This document shows, piece after piece, positions 1-8,614 of a stretch of 64,000 nt of DNA (its first letter is position 1; each line of letters opens with the position of its first letter). Where the stretch lies: positions 2,570,001 to 2,634,000 of the forward strand of contig NZ_AP025028.1 of assembly GCF_003114835.2 (NCBI RefSeq). Reading direction: 5' to 3'. Made by a program: the position numbers and the translations under genes. Below the pieces are notes generated by a model. The model had not been told where the DNA came from and did not search any database. It saw only the letters and a list, made by a program, of their open reading frames with translations. Source of the DNA: Leptospira kobayashii. Lineage in GTDB: Bacteria > Spirochaetota > Leptospiria > Leptospirales > Leptospiraceae.

Positions 1-282
1 CGCAAGGGTCCGGATTCTTTGGATAATTTCAGCAGACTGCTCCAGAAACCCTTCCGCAGTCTGGATGAAGCTAAGCCCATCCTCCGTATTCCTTTCGGCC
101 TGACGCAAACCTCGGATTTGAGTCCTTAGTTTTTCCGAAACAGCTAGTCCCGAAGCATCGTCACCGGCCTGGTTGATCCTTTGGCCAGAAGACAATGTCC
201 TCATCGACTTATCTACGTCCCATTGTGTAAACTTGAGAGAGCGATGTGATTGAATCGCACTCAGGTTGTGATTGATAATCAT
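1..282 (-). CDS. flaB: Flagellin FlaB, first copy (partial, N-terminal 94 codons)
   Basis: This is the start of a second flagellin gene whose 3' end lies outside the window. Reading the minus strand from the ATG at 282 gives 94 uninterrupted codons starting [18 protein letters not shown] and containing [16 protein letters not shown], the conserved D0/D1 coiled-coil region of flagellins. It closely matches the complete FlaB at 486-1331, so the two are tandem paralogues. FlaB proteins form the core of the periplasmic flagellar filament in spirochaetes. The start follows AAAGGAG and uses the same MIINHNL opening as its neighbour. Which numbered flaB paralogue it is cannot be decided. Confidence 0.95.
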   Translation of the reverse strand, partial: MIINHNLSAIQSHRSLKFTQWDVDKSMRTLSSGQRINQAGDDASGLAVSEKLRTQIRGLRQAERNTEDGLSFIQTAEGFLEQSAEIIQRIRTLA

Positions 283-287
283 TGGCT

Positions 288-347
288 TACACTCCTTTGT
301 GTATTACCAAGCACCTTGCAGCACTTAGCCGGACAATCCCTGTCCGG
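288..347 (-). promoter_or_regulatory. flaB (first copy) mRNA leader with two GGA-loop hairpins
   Basis: Read as mRNA (minus strand), two small stem-loops lie before the start codon. Upstream, CCGGACA/TGTCCGG (347-341 with 335-329) closes a GGGAT loop, giving ACAGGGAUUGU, very near the CsrA/RsmA consensus. Downstream, TACAC/GTGTA (303-299 with 292-288) closes the hexaloop AAAGGA, which is the Shine-Dalgarno itself. Two GGA hairpins, one over the ribosome-binding site, is the arrangement known for CsrA control of flagellin mRNA in other bacteria. The hairpins are seen directly; CsrA binding is inferred. Confidence 0.55.
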
Positions 348-439
348 TGTCAAGGAAGAGCTTTCGGATTGCCACCTGGCAGGGGAAAGCCGGCTGATTA
401 TCTATAACAACTTCTGAAATTTACCCAATTCTTAAGGTT

Positions 440-474
440 AAAAAAAACGGCCAAGCCTTACTCGCGTAAGGCTT
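440..474 (-). terminator. Rho-independent terminator of flaB
   Basis: The perfect 9-bp stem AAGCCTTAC/GTAAGGCTT with a TCGC tetraloop (453-474) is followed on the minus strand by CCG and a run of eight T. It sits 11 bases past the flaB stop codon, so the flaB at 486-1331 probably ends its transcript here, before the next flagellin gene. Confidence 0.85.
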
Positions 475-485
475 TAGCCTTCTCT

Positions 486-1331
486 TTAACGAAGAAGAGA
501 AAGAACCCCTTGTGGTCGGACGTTCGCTTGAGCAAGCATCGCAGTTCCGGATTGTACTAAAATCTGGTTCTTTGTGAAAGCTACGGTCTCTTCTGCCATA
601 TCCGCATCCCTGATTCTGGATTCAGAAGCTTGGGTGTTTTCATACGCGTTCATCAAACCTTTTGCGGCATGTTCTAAACGGTTGAAGTAAGCACCTAAGT
701 TTGCTCTCTGTTTGCCGATCTTTTGAAGGGCATCATCCAGTTTCCCGATTGCTTCGTTAGCATCTTCTGCAGTAGAAAGAGTCAAAGGTCCACCGGTCTG
801 AGGTCTCAGGTTAAGAGCTTTTGCAGTCATCGTAGCGATGAATACTCTTTCTCTTTGGTGTTGGTTGGCACCGATGTGAAACCACATAGATGCGGCCTTT
901 GATCCACGAGCAAAATCACCCATAAGCAAATTCATTTTATTGAATTCCGCTTGAGAAGCAATACGGTCCACCTCATCGATGAGCTGTGATACTTCTACTT
1001 GGATCATTTGTCTGTCTTCTGCCGAATAGATCCCGTTGGAGGATTGAATCGCCAACACACGCACCCTTTGGATGATGTCGTTGGTTTCTTGGAGATAACC
1101 TTCAGTCGTTTGAATGAAGGACATTCCGTCCTCTGTGTTTCTTTCTGCTTGTCTAAGACCACTCACTTGCGTTCTCATTTTTTCAGAAACAGCTAGTCCT
1201 GATGCATCGTCACCTGCTCGGTTGATTCGCATTCCGGAAGAAAGTTTTTCCATATTCTTGGCAACTTCCTCGTTTTGAAACTTGAGTACGCGATGGGAGT
1301 TAATCGCGGCTAAATTGTGATTTATGATCAT
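486..1331 (-). CDS. flaB: Flagellin FlaB (periplasmic flagellar filament core)
   Basis: The 281-residue protein has the full flagellin layout: N-terminal D0/D1 helices ([48 protein letters not shown]), a very short central part, and the C-terminal D1/D0 helix ([12 protein letters not shown], ending [13 protein letters not shown]). The length is typical of spirochaete FlaB, which lacks the large surface domains of external flagellins. The filament lies in the periplasm and drives motility. The ATG at 1331 follows a very strong AAGGAGG. It lies upstream of a second flaB on the same strand and has its own terminator, so each gene may be controlled separately. Confidence 0.97.
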   Translation of the reverse strand: MIINHNLAAINSHRVLKFQNEEVAKNMEKLSSGMRINRAGDDASGLAVSEKMRTQVSGLRQAERNTEDGMSFIQTTEGYLQETNDIIQRVRVLAIQSSNGIYSAEDRQMIQVEVSQLIDEVDRIASQAEFNKMNLLMGDFARGSKAASMWFHIGANQHQRERVFIATMTAKALNLRPQTGGPLTLSTAEDANEAIGKLDDALQKIGKQRANLGAYFNRLEHAAKGLMNAYENTQASESRIRDADMAEETVAFTKNQILVQSGTAMLAQANVRPQGVLSLLR

Positions 1332-1334
1332 TGG

Positions 1335-1385
1335 TTTCCTCCTTGAAACATGATCGAAAAACAGGAGGAAATCCCTTCCCTCCTG
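1335..1385 (-). promoter_or_regulatory. flaB (second copy) leader: alternative hairpins around the Shine-Dalgarno
   Basis: On the mRNA strand, CAGGAGG (1385-1379) can pair with CCTCCTG (1368-1362), closing a loop that contains AAGGGAT. The same CCTCCT segment, extended to TTTCCTCCT (1371-1363), can instead pair over nine bases with AGGAGGAAA (1343-1335), which is the Shine-Dalgarno of flaB. The two pairings exclude each other, so one state hides the ribosome-binding site and the other frees it. The loop GGA resembles a CsrA site and parallels the leader of the first flaB copy. The pairings are seen; the switch is inferred. Confidence 0.5.
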
Positions 1386-1752
1386 GGTTTTTGTGTCTGG
1401 TTTTTAAGCCCTGTCGGTGCCTAAATCTATTTGTTCCTTTTGTATGTCGGTGATTGGGTAGGAGAAATTAATCCGAAGATTTCGGCATGTTTTTAGAGGT
1501 ATTTGGCCATTTTTAGCAAAATTGATTCGTTTTTGCCTACTTTAGCGTTTTATTTTTTTTCAAAAAAAAATTAAAAAATTCCTAATAGGAGGATCGGAAA
1601 AATCCAAATTTCCATGAGTAGAATTTTCGGTTTTCCATAAATTTTGAAATAATCTCCACCGATCTGGTACGGAAAAAATCATAGGTTTCAAGTTTTTTGC
1701 TAAAGTAAGCGATGCGATAGCCCTGATTCACAGAGAGGAACATCTCACCTAC

Positions 1753-1790
1753 TTTCGGGGACCCATGACCATTAGGGCGAGTCCCCGAAA
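1753..1790. repeat. Strong intergenic stem-loop
   Basis: A perfect 10-bp inverted repeat, TTTCGGGGAC (1753-1762) and GTCCCCGAAA (1781-1790), flanks an 18-base loop in which CCC and GGG could pair further. No T-run follows on either strand, so it is not a standard terminator. It may be part of a structured RNA or a mobile repeat. A related fragment, TTTCGGGGTC, recurs about 60 bases downstream. Confidence 0.6.
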
Positions 1791-1849
1791 TCCGATCTTC
1801 CTTCTTCCATTTAATCCCTATTTGTTGAAAGCAATGTTCAATCTTTCGG

Positions 1850-1925
1850 GGTCAGGCTACTGCGGGGTGTCCGTCGCATGTGCGACCGCGTTCCGCGCCC
1901 TTCGTATCCTTCTCGCGGAGGAGTT
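1850..1925. other. GC-rich structured stretch beside dispersed repeat copy 1
   Basis: This short block is far richer in G and C than its surroundings and contains the perfect hairpin GTCGCA-TG-TGCGAC (1873-1886) plus further CGCG-rich complementary segments. A GC-rich block in the same relative position lies just before repeat copy 2 (about 15150-15300). The two are not obviously the same sequence. It may be a noncoding RNA or the remnant of an inserted element. Confidence 0.35.
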
Positions 1926-1987
1926 GTAGATCTAACTTTATATAGGTGGCAAGCAAGGGGGAAATGAAGGGAGTCAACGGTATAAGA

Positions 1988-2120
1988 TCCCCGCCCTATT
2001 CAGACTGGGTGGGGTTAACCACCCGCCACCCAATGGGTTCCATCTAACACATATTTATCGAATTGACAATTCCTAATTACATTTCCTTTAAAATTCTTAG
2101 AATAAGTTCGCCTTTTTGCC
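1988..2120 (+). repeat. Dispersed intergenic repeat, copy 1
   Basis: This is one of three copies in the window. The 5' block (1988-2035) starts TCCCCGCCCTAT and carries TGGGTGGGGTTAACCACC followed by CGCCACCCAATG. The 3' block (2104-2120) is AAGTTCGCCTTTTTGCC. The 68 bases between the blocks differ in sequence between copies but keep the same length. GGGTGG/CCACCC arms around GGTTAACC allow a stable hairpin. There is no transposase or coding potential. Confidence 0.8.
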
Positions 2121-2594
2121 CTTTACTTTCGGCCCCTCAGCCTGTATTCCCAAGAAGACCGCCTAATCCCGAGTAATTTTGCCGTTTGTGTTTTGTTTCC
2201 TCCCAAAACAGGTACAGCCTTGGCCGAACGAACCTTCGTTGTTTCTTTGCGATTTCATAACATCCTTCGAAGAAGGACCAACGTTAACGCAGGAACTCGT
2301 AAAGAACCAATCAATACTTCCCTCGGTTTGCATTTTCCGGATTGTGATGGTTCAAATAATGTAAAATACGCGAAGATCGAACACGGAGGGGGAAGGATCT
2401 ACGGGAGGAACCTGTCCTTAAAAATTGTTAGGTTGTCTCCGGCCTTCCGAAAAATAAAAAAATATAAGAATCATCGAATATTACTGCAATTTATCGGAAA
2501 TTTATTGACTCTTTTTGTAGGAAGAAGAATGAAAATCTCGTCCAAAACTCCAAAACAAAGGGTGAACCTCACCCATCGAAAGGAGTGGAATGAA
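2121..2594. other. Intergenic region before the hypothetical gene
   Basis: An open frame runs through this stretch into the next gene, but its translation is low-complexity, rich in Arg/Lys/Asn and unlike a folded protein. The first good ribosome-binding site is only at 2579. I therefore treat it as noncoding leader. It should contain the promoter of the gene at 2595; a TTGACT near 2504 is a possible -35 box, but no matching -10 is evident. Confidence 0.45.
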
Positions 2595-3119
2595 ATGGTA
2601 GAATTGCGGGGGAAGTTCATTTTTTTGACCTGTTCTCTTATGGGTTTGTACAAAACAAAACAGGAAGAAGCGGACCAGATTGTGAAAGAAAAAACAGGAA
2701 AAGGATTCAAGGACCTTGACCCGGAAGGATGGTATGATCTGGAAATCTATCGTGCCGTTGTGGAAAAATACAGAGAGGCATCCATATCCAAAGACCGTGC
2801 TTACACTACCTTGGGCCAGAAAATATATCCGACGGTTCACGCAACAGTAGGTTTGCCGAAACATCTGTTGGAAAGTCCTCTTGAGTTTTTAAAATTCGAA
2901 GCGGAAGGATATTTGGAAAATGTTCGCGGAGATGGAATCATTCCTAGAAAATTTCTGAAAGTTGAGGAAGGAGAAGTCATCGTGCAGGCAATTAATCCGG
3001 ACATCATTGATAAAACTGTGGAAGGTGTCTTTATGGGAATCATGGACCTTTGCCAAGTTAAAAACTATAAAGTTGAAAAGTTAGAGGACTCTACTTACAG
3101 AATCACCTGGTCGAAATAA
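2595..3119 (+). CDS. Hypothetical protein, possible V4R/heme-NO-binding-like fold
   Basis: The 174-residue protein starts MVELRGKFIFLTCSLMGLYK. The ATG at 2595 was chosen over the longer upstream frame because AAAGGAG lies nine bases before it. The order of elements (N-terminal strand/helix, central basic helix region, NVRGDGIIPRKF, and a C-terminal strand with YKVEKLEDSTYRITW) loosely recalls V4R, HNOB or DUF2378-type proteins, which bind small ligands. I see no catalytic motif and no signal peptide, so it is probably cytoplasmic. The fold assignment is only an impression. It stands alone between a long intergenic region and the convergent mutY. Confidence 0.6.
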   Translation: MVELRGKFIFLTCSLMGLYKTKQEEADQIVKEKTGKGFKDLDPEGWYDLEIYRAVVEKYREASISKDRAYTTLGQKIYPTVHATVGLPKHLLESPLEFLKFEAEGYLENVRGDGIIPRKFLKVEEGEVIVQAINPDIIDKTVEGVFMGIMDLCQVKNYKVEKLEDSTYRITWSK

Positions 3120-3173
3120 ATCCTGTCTTTACATAGTTCATCCGATTGGAATGTCCCGGTCGGACGTTTTGTA

Positions 3174-4235
3174 TCAACCGATGATTTTCTTTACCTTACT
3201 TGCCAACGAGGAAGGGAATTCATTTTCCAAATTTTCCTTTTTTACCCATTTACAATCCACTTCTCCTCGCATAACAGACACTAAAGATTCAGATTCTTTC
3301 CCGGAAAGAACTTCCTTATGTACCCAAAATTGAAATTTATGATGAGTGATCGTATGGGAAAAAGAACGGGGCAGTTTAATCAAAGATTTTCGATCCGACA
3401 AATTTCTGATGACTTCGGAAGATTGGTATTCCCCGGAAGGAAGTTCCCCTTCAAAATAATAAGGCAAAACATACATACCTTTTAGAAAGCGTGGTTTCTT
3501 TTCCTTGATAAGTAGAATCTCTTCCCCGTTTTCAATCCAGAGAAAGTGGCCGGTCAAACTTAACTTTTTATCTTCTTTGGTTCGAAGAGGGATCCGATCC
3601 AAAAGATTTTTGATGAGCCCCTTACAATCCGATTGCAAAGGACACAGAAGGCATTTCGGATTTTCGGGAAGACATATCGTAGCGCCCAATTCCATCATCG
3701 CCTGGTTGTGATCACCGGGAAAATCCCGGTATAGAAAATTATCAGCTAACGCTTGTAAATCCTTATCGGCACCGCTTCCCAGAATGTTTTTTTCATAAAT
3801 AAATAGGCGGGCGAGTACCCTCTTCACATTCCCGTCTAGTACTGCATGTTTCAGGTCATAAGCGATGGAAAGAATCGCGCGCGCAGTGTAGGGGCCGATT
3901 CCCGGAACTTTTAGAACTTCCTCCAGGTCTTTTGGGAAACTTCCGTTGAAATTTTGTTCCAGGTAAATGGCAGCTTTTCTTAAATTGCGGGCCCTGGTAT
4001 AGTATCCTAATCCCTTCCAAGCGCTCAAAACATCTTCTTCGCTGGAACGTGCCAAATCTTCCACAGTAGGAAACCTGGACATGAAATTTTCATATAAGGG
4101 CAGCATGGCTGCAACCCTGGTTTGTTGGAGCATTACCTCGGAAACCCAGATGGAATAGGCTTGTTTCTTTTTACGAAAAGGGAGATCTCTTTGGTTTAGC
4201 AAAAACCAAGAACGAAGTTTTTCTTGCGGGGTCAA
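3174..4235 (-). CDS. mutY: A/G-specific adenine glycosylase MutY
   Basis: MutY removes adenine mispaired with 8-oxoguanine, preventing G:C to T:A mutations. The 353-residue protein has the catalytic Glu33 in SEVMLQQTR, a helix-hairpin-helix KVPGIGPYTARAIL, the catalytic Asp134 in AVLDGNVKRVLARL, and the 4Fe-4S ligands C188-x6-C195-x2-C198-x5-C204. Residues about 220-350 form the NUDIX-like C-terminal domain that recognises 8-oxoG. The start is a TTG at 4235 whose TTGA overlaps the stop of the upstream 94-residue gene, implying coupled translation. Confidence 0.95.
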   Translation of the reverse strand: MTPQEKLRSWFLLNQRDLPFRKKKQAYSIWVSEVMLQQTRVAAMLPLYENFMSRFPTVEDLARSSEEDVLSAWKGLGYYTRARNLRKAAIYLEQNFNGSFPKDLEEVLKVPGIGPYTARAILSIAYDLKHAVLDGNVKRVLARLFIYEKNILGSGADKDLQALADNFLYRDFPGDHNQAMMELGATICLPENPKCLLCPLQSDCKGLIKNLLDRIPLRTKEDKKLSLTGHFLWIENGEEILLIKEKKPRFLKGMYVLPYYFEGELPSGEYQSSEVIRNLSDRKSLIKLPRSFSHTITHHKFQFWVHKEVLSGKESESLVSVMRGEVDCKWVKKENLENEFPSSLASKVKKIIG

Positions 4236-4516
4236 ATTTCCGTGTCTTGAATCGTGTAACGAAGGTATGTATTACAAGTAGCTTCTTCCGTATAACGAAC
4301 CAAATCGTAATCCAATCGGGAGGACCGGAAAAACCGGGAATGCATCAGCCTTTCCCGAATCTCTTGGCGGATATGATCGCGGGCTTCCGTTCTTTTGGAA
4401 TAAAAGGCTGGAGAGAGAATTTCGCTCTTATAAGACAAGCTGCCTTCTCTGTAGATGGCCACTGTCACCTGCACTCTGTATTTCCTACGTAAACCTGTTT
4501 TTAATTCCGCGCTCAT
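4232..4516 (-). CDS. Hypothetical 94-residue protein coupled to mutY
   Basis: I do not recognise the family. The protein is basic, has no signal peptide or membrane segment, and contains conserved-looking stretches such as RKYRVQVTVAIYREG (a possible beta-strand) and RDHIRQEIRERLM (an amphipathic helix), ending with several Tyr/Arg-rich strands. It starts at an ATG at 4516 after an AAAGAAAAGAG stretch and overlaps mutY by four bases (TTGA), so the two are probably co-translated. A role with DNA repair can be proposed from position only. Confidence 0.7.
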   Translation of the reverse strand: MSAELKTGLRRKYRVQVTVAIYREGSLSYKSEILSPAFYSKRTEARDHIRQEIRERLMHSRFFRSSRLDYDLVRYTEEATCNTYLRYTIQDTEI

Positions 4517-4603
4517 CTCTTTTCTTTCGGGGACTTAACCCCTAAGATCATTTTCGACCCTTACGGATTCGGAATTGATGGCTGAAATGAAAATTCGAAC
4601 TGC

Positions 4604-4632
4604 TTGCCCAAAATTTAGTAAGAATTTTTATA
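4604..4632 (+). promoter_or_regulatory. Possible promoter of ispG
   Basis: TTGCCC (4604-4609) and TTTATA (4627-4632) are separated by 17 bases, followed by TAGATAAT. This is a reasonable housekeeping promoter about 20 bases before the ispG start. The -35 match is partial. Confidence 0.35.
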
Positions 4633-4654
4633 GATAATGAGACCATAAGATACG

Positions 4655-6688
4655 ATGAATCCGAAGTACAACGAATCCCCTTTTTATTACAAACGAAGGA
4701 CTACTCGGGAAGTAAAGGTGGGGGGAGTAGGAATCGGGGGAAATAACCCGATCCGAATCCAATCCATGATTACATCAAACACTCGTGATACGGAAGCCAG
4801 TATTTCCCAAATCGCCGCACTCGAAAAAGCGGGCTCGGAACTCGTTCGCCTAACAGTACCAAGTCAAGCCGATGCCGACAATTTACCGGAAATCCGAAAA
4901 AGAATGAAAGAACTGGGCCTTACTGTTCCTCTTGTTGCAGACATCCATTTCACGCCTCAGGTTGCTTTGAAATGTGTGGAATGGGTGGAAAAAGTAAGGA
5001 TCAATCCGGGCAATTTTGCAGACAAAAAAAAATTCGATATCATAGAATATACAGACAGGGAATACGAAGAAGAACTGGAAAGAATCGAAGAAGTTTTCAC
5101 TCCCCTTGTTTTGCGCGCACGCGAATTGGGAGTGGCAATGCGGATCGGAACTAACCACGGTTCCTTATCCGACAGAATCATGAATCGTTTCGGAGACACA
5201 CCGCAAGGTATGGTGGAATCCGCTCTGGAATTCATTCGAATCGCAGAAAGAAATAATTATAAAGAAATCGTAGTCTCCATGAAAGCGTCCAATCCGCAAG
5301 TGATGGTCTCCGCCTATCGCTTGCTTGTTTCCCGATTTTATGAATTGGGCATGGACTACCCTCTCCACTTAGGCGTGACGGAAGCAGGTGATGGAAAAGA
5401 CGGACGGATCAAATCCGCCATAGGAATCGGCTCTCTTCTGGAGGAAGGATTGGGAGATACGATTCGTGTTTCCCTCACTGAGGAAGCGATCGAAGAAATT
5501 CCCGTAGCAAAAGAGATTGCAAAAAAATACAATTCGATTTGGGCAAAGGAACAAGAGACGATCTTTGAAAAGGAAAAAGCGATATCGGTTTTTCGTGAAT
5601 TCAGAGATCCTTATGAATATTCCCGGTTTTATTCCAGAGAAACAAAAATCGGAGAACTCGAATTAGGCGACAAGCATCCTGTTCGGGTGGAGACAGAATT
5701 TCCGTTTACCGGTCAGATTACTACGGAAGAGATTTTAAAACAAAATTTTTTAGGCAATAGATCTTCCAAATTCAACGAAATTGTATTCTTCCGAATCCAG
5801 GATGAGATGGCTCTCGCAGCACTCTCTTCCTTTAAAAAACTAGGAAAGATTCCAAACCCGGTTTCCTTCCAGCTTACCGAAGATCTGACGTTTCAATACG
5901 AAGGACTTGCGGAAGAAATCTTCTCTTTGCAAAAATGGGTGATAAACCCGTTTCTATTTGATGACAGTCCGGGGAACGAATCCGATGTTTTCGGGGAATT
6001 CTTGGATTTTATACGAAATTATGCAAAAGATCAGAGATCCGTCGAATTTCAAATCGAAGAAAAGGATTTTTCCAAAATCGATTTTTTAATAAAAGAGATC
6101 CGTAAAAGAAAAATCCAAAATGTATTTTTTTCAACTCCCCACTCTCAGTTAACGACTGTTCGTAGATTTGCATTTTTGCTAAAAGATTCTGATTTTCCTA
6201 TCGTTCTCAGCAGCAATTACGATTCAAAAGAATCCGCCCTTTACGATTCCTCCATCCACTTAGGGGGACTCCTTCTGGATGGAATCGGAGACCTAATTCG
6301 GATCCGCCAAGAAGAGCCTGATCCGAATTCTCTTATCGAACTCACATATGATATTTTACAGGCAACCAGGCTTCGACTTACCAAAACCGAATATATCTCC
6401 TGCCCTTCCTGCGGAAGAACCATGTTCGATTTACAATCCACAACAGCAGTTATCAAATCCAAGACAGGGCATTTGAAAGGTGTTAAAATTGCAGTTATGG
6501 GCTGTATCGTAAACGGTCCCGGTGAGATGGCAGATGCTGACTTTGGTTATGTGGGTGCAGGCGTGGGCAAAGTGCACTTGTACCGTGGCAAAGAAATAGT
6601 CATGAAAGGTGTCGCCGAAACGGAAGCGGCCGACAAGCTCATTGAACTCATCAAGTCCAATGGAATGTGGGTGGATCCTGAAAATTAG
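4655..6688 (+). CDS. ispG: 4-hydroxy-3-methylbut-2-en-1-yl diphosphate synthase IspG (GcpE), long form
   Basis: IspG converts methylerythritol cyclodiphosphate to HMBPP in the MEP isoprenoid pathway. The N-terminal TIM barrel is clear ([63 protein letters not shown]). The C-terminal ferredoxin-like domain carries the 4Fe-4S ligands in [13 protein letters not shown] (about residues 583 and 586) and GCIVNGPGE (about 618). At 677 residues it is far longer than the roughly 370-residue E. coli enzyme, because of an inserted domain between barrel and FeS domain (about residues 320-560), as in Leptospira, Chlamydia and plants. It ends in convergent overlap with the GerMN-like gene. Confidence 0.97.
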   Translation: MNPKYNESPFYYKRRTTREVKVGGVGIGGNNPIRIQSMITSNTRDTEASISQIAALEKAGSELVRLTVPSQADADNLPEIRKRMKELGLTVPLVADIHFTPQVALKCVEWVEKVRINPGNFADKKKFDIIEYTDREYEEELERIEEVFTPLVLRARELGVAMRIGTNHGSLSDRIMNRFGDTPQGMVESALEFIRIAERNNYKEIVVSMKASNPQVMVSAYRLLVSRFYELGMDYPLHLGVTEAGDGKDGRIKSAIGIGSLLEEGLGDTIRVSLTEEAIEEIPVAKEIAKKYNSIWAKEQETIFEKEKAISVFREFRDPYEYSRFYSRETKIGELELGDKHPVRVETEFPFTGQITTEEILKQNFLGNRSSKFNEIVFFRIQDEMALAALSSFKKLGKIPNPVSFQLTEDLTFQYEGLAEEIFSLQKWVINPFLFDDSPGNESDVFGEFLDFIRNYAKDQRSVEFQIEEKDFSKIDFLIKEIRKRKIQNVFFSTPHSQLTTVRRFAFLLKDSDFPIVLSSNYDSKESALYDSSIHLGGLLLDGIGDLIRIRQEEPDPNSLIELTYDILQATRLRLTKTEYISCPSCGRTMFDLQSTTAVIKSKTGHLKGVKIAVMGCIVNGPGEMADADFGYVGAGVGKVHLYRGKEIVMKGVAETEAADKLIELIKSNGMWVDPEN

Positions 6689-7509
6689 TTAGAAGATTTT
6701 TTATCTTCCGAAAGACTATAATTCAAAAGTCCGGGAAATTCCCTGGAGACTCCGTTTAACTTATGTTGGATGGTTTTGAATTCGGAAAAATTCGCCAAAA
6801 TGGTCGCATCGATTGCTTTGAATGTTGCGGCGAGTGCTTTTAATTTTTTGGCACGAATCGATTCTTCGCTTTCTTTCGGTCCAAGCTCTGGGCCCGAGTA
6901 ATAAGTAATCGTATCCACTGCTTGATTTTGTTCTTCATCATCCACCAGAGTGGAACCCTGTCCGCTCTTCGCCAATCTGTATTGATTCATAACCTGTTCT
7001 AGACTTGTTTCATTCCAATCCAATATGATTGTTTGTTCCTTTTCTCTGAACCAGATATTAGTTAAAGAATATTGAAGCGGAAGTAATTTTTTAGGAGTAA
7101 AAACAATCTCTGCATCTTCCTTGTTTTCTTCCGGCAAAAAATAAGGCGGAGCTCCTACTTCTTCTATCAATTGATAGATAAATTCGGATTTGTTTTCGTT
7201 TGCAAGAACCAAACGGGTGATTGGTGCCTGAAGATCGGCCCCATCGGAAATGAATACTTTGAAATTACTTCTATGGTCGTAATTGGGAAGTTGAAATACG
7301 TTGAAAGGTACAAGCAGATTGAAAGGATTTTTTTCAGCTAATATAAAGAAGGTGAAAAATAAAAGTAGGGAGAACCAGGAAAAAAATAAAAACAAAAACC
7401 GATTGGTAGTGACTTCGATTCCCGTTCCCAGCCGGTAAAACTGTGAACCCCAAGCATATCCTTTCTCTTTTGCGATTTCGGAATATTCTTTAATCTTTGG
7501 ATGAAGCAT
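6685..7509 (-). CDS. GerMN-domain-like membrane protein
   Basis: The protein has an N-terminal cytoplasmic stretch, one hydrophobic segment ([20 protein letters not shown]) and a C-terminal extracytoplasmic part. The region around [30 protein letters not shown] resembles the GerMN fold of spore-germination proteins, which in other bacteria occurs next to peptidoglycan amidases, as here. I chose the ATG at 7509 (AAAGGAA upstream) over a TTG at 7542 that would overlap the amidase gene more. It is the last gene of the long minus-strand string and overlaps the amidase by 20 bases. A role in cell-wall remodelling is inferred from family and context. Confidence 0.7.
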   Translation of the reverse strand: MLHPKIKEYSEIAKEKGYAWGSQFYRLGTGIEVTTNRFLFLFFSWFSLLLFFTFFILAEKNPFNLLVPFNVFQLPNYDHRSNFKVFISDGADLQAPITRLVLANENKSEFIYQLIEEVGAPPYFLPEENKEDAEIVFTPKKLLPLQYSLTNIWFREKEQTIILDWNETSLEQVMNQYRLAKSGQGSTLVDDEEQNQAVDTITYYSGPELGPKESEESIRAKKLKALAATFKAIDATILANFSEFKTIQHKLNGVSREFPGLLNYSLSEDKKSSN

Positions 7510-8614
7510 ACTTATGAATTCCTTTAATGATACTACGTGCAATTTTTTTCTGATAAGACTTGTCTTGTAGGATTTTACTCTCTTTAGGACTAGTCAAATA
7601 CCCCATTTCTATCAATACCGCAGGCATTAGGCTTCCCCGCAAGACGGAAAAATCCGCCTTTTTCACTCCCCGCGAAGTAATCAACGTGTCCATTCCCTTA
7701 TCATAATCCGACTCAATGGATTCGGCAAGTTTTTTGGATCGCCTTTGCGTCACGCTCGACAACATCTGAGATTGAATTGTAGCCACTGTCTTATGAGAAT
7801 GAGGAGTGATGAATTTGTTTTCCAAAAGAGCGGTCTCTCTTGCCTGTTCCGTGCTCGGACTTTGGGAAAGATAATAGATCTCAAATCCGTCCGCCTTTTC
7901 ATTCAAGGAAGCATTGCAATGAAGGGAGATGAAAATCGAATCCCTGGTATCTTTCAGAATCGTATTGGCGAGCTTAGAGCGGTCTTCCAATTCCACGAAA
8001 TGATCCGTCTTGCGGGTCATAAGAAGACGAATCTCAGGATAGTATTTTCTAAGATAGAGATAAAGATAACGCGCCACGGAAAGACTGATATTTTTTTCGA
8101 AATTACCGTCGGAATCGGATGTGCCGGGATCCTTTCCACCATGTCCCGCATCTATGATAATCGCCTTTACGTTTATGTTTCTTTTCGGAGTGGGTTCTTT
8201 GGGGATATCGACAAGCAGTTCTTTCTCTTTAAATTTATAACGCATGTCATACGATAGAAGATTTAGAAAAACGGCCTCTACTATATCGATAGGAAGATAG
8301 AGATCCCCGTTTTTGATCAAAGGAGGTTTCGGAATTTTGTTAATTTTATTATCCAGAGTATAAAAACTGGAACCGATTCGAAAGGAAATCTTTCCTTGAG
8401 GAGATTGAATATGACTGACCAAAGTGGATTCTTTGGAGCTAAATTTAAGTTCGGGGAAAAGCGGATTCAGATCAAGAAGAGAAACAAAACCGCCATTGCC
8501 GTACAATGGCAGCTTTACTGTTTCAGAAAATACGGAAGAGGAATCAAAAAGAATTAATAGAAAAAGACAAGAACCTATCAGTCTTTTTTGAAAAGGGAGA
8601 TAATTCTTTTCCAA
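7490..8614 (-). CDS. amiC: N-acetylmuramoyl-L-alanine amidase (Amidase_3, AmiC-like)
   Basis: The enzyme cleaves the lactyl amide bond between MurNAc and the stem peptide. A signal sequence (LIGSCLFLLILFDSSSVFS) leads to a roughly 110-residue AMIN-like or copper-amine-oxidase-like N-terminal region and then the zinc amidase domain from about residue 150: IIDAGHGGKDPG (zinc His), FEKNISLSVARYL, ISLHCNA (zinc His) and LIEMGYLTSPKES (catalytic Glu). It acts in the periplasm. The start is a TTG at 8614 inside the helicase gene, giving a 37-base overlap; I see no better start before the signal peptide. Confidence 0.93.
   Translation of the reverse strand: MEKNYLPFQKRLIGSCLFLLILFDSSSVFSETVKLPLYGNGGFVSLLDLNPLFPELKFSSKESTLVSHIQSPQGKISFRIGSSFYTLDNKINKIPKPPLIKNGDLYLPIDIVEAVFLNLLSYDMRYKFKEKELLVDIPKEPTPKRNINVKAIIIDAGHGGKDPGTSDSDGNFEKNISLSVARYLYLYLRKYYPEIRLLMTRKTDHFVELEDRSKLANTILKDTRDSIFISLHCNASLNEKADGFEIYYLSQSPSTEQARETALLENKFITPHSHKTVATIQSQMLSSVTQRRSKKLAESIESDYDKGMDTLITSRGVKKADFSVLRGSLMPAVLIEMGYLTSPKESKILQDKSYQKKIARSIIKGIHKYASSKD

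Larger units (their letters stand above)
1386..1987. other. Intergenic region upstream of flaB (no gene seen)
   Basis: I see no convincing gene here. The part nearest flaB should hold its promoter. On the minus strand a GCCGAAAT box near 1475 resembles a sigma-28 -10 element, but no well-spaced -35 partner is clear. Near 1545-1580 there are long A/T runs. The right half contains the hairpin at 1753-1790 and a GC-rich stretch at about 1850-1925. Confidence 0.5.

Noticed and set aside
1440..1545. Sigma-28 promoter of flaB
   Set aside because: A GCCGAAAT box is present on the minus strand, but no TAAA element lies at the required distance, so I did not list it as a promoter.
1700..1950. Possible tRNA or rRNA fragment in the GC-rich intergenic stretch
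   Set aside because: No cloverleaf, T-loop GTTCGA-type box or CCA end could be traced; only simple hairpins are present.
2193..2594. Upstream extension of the hypothetical gene at 2595 (134 codons)
   Set aside because: The translation is low-complexity and unlike the rest of the protein, and the first good ribosome-binding site is just before 2595.
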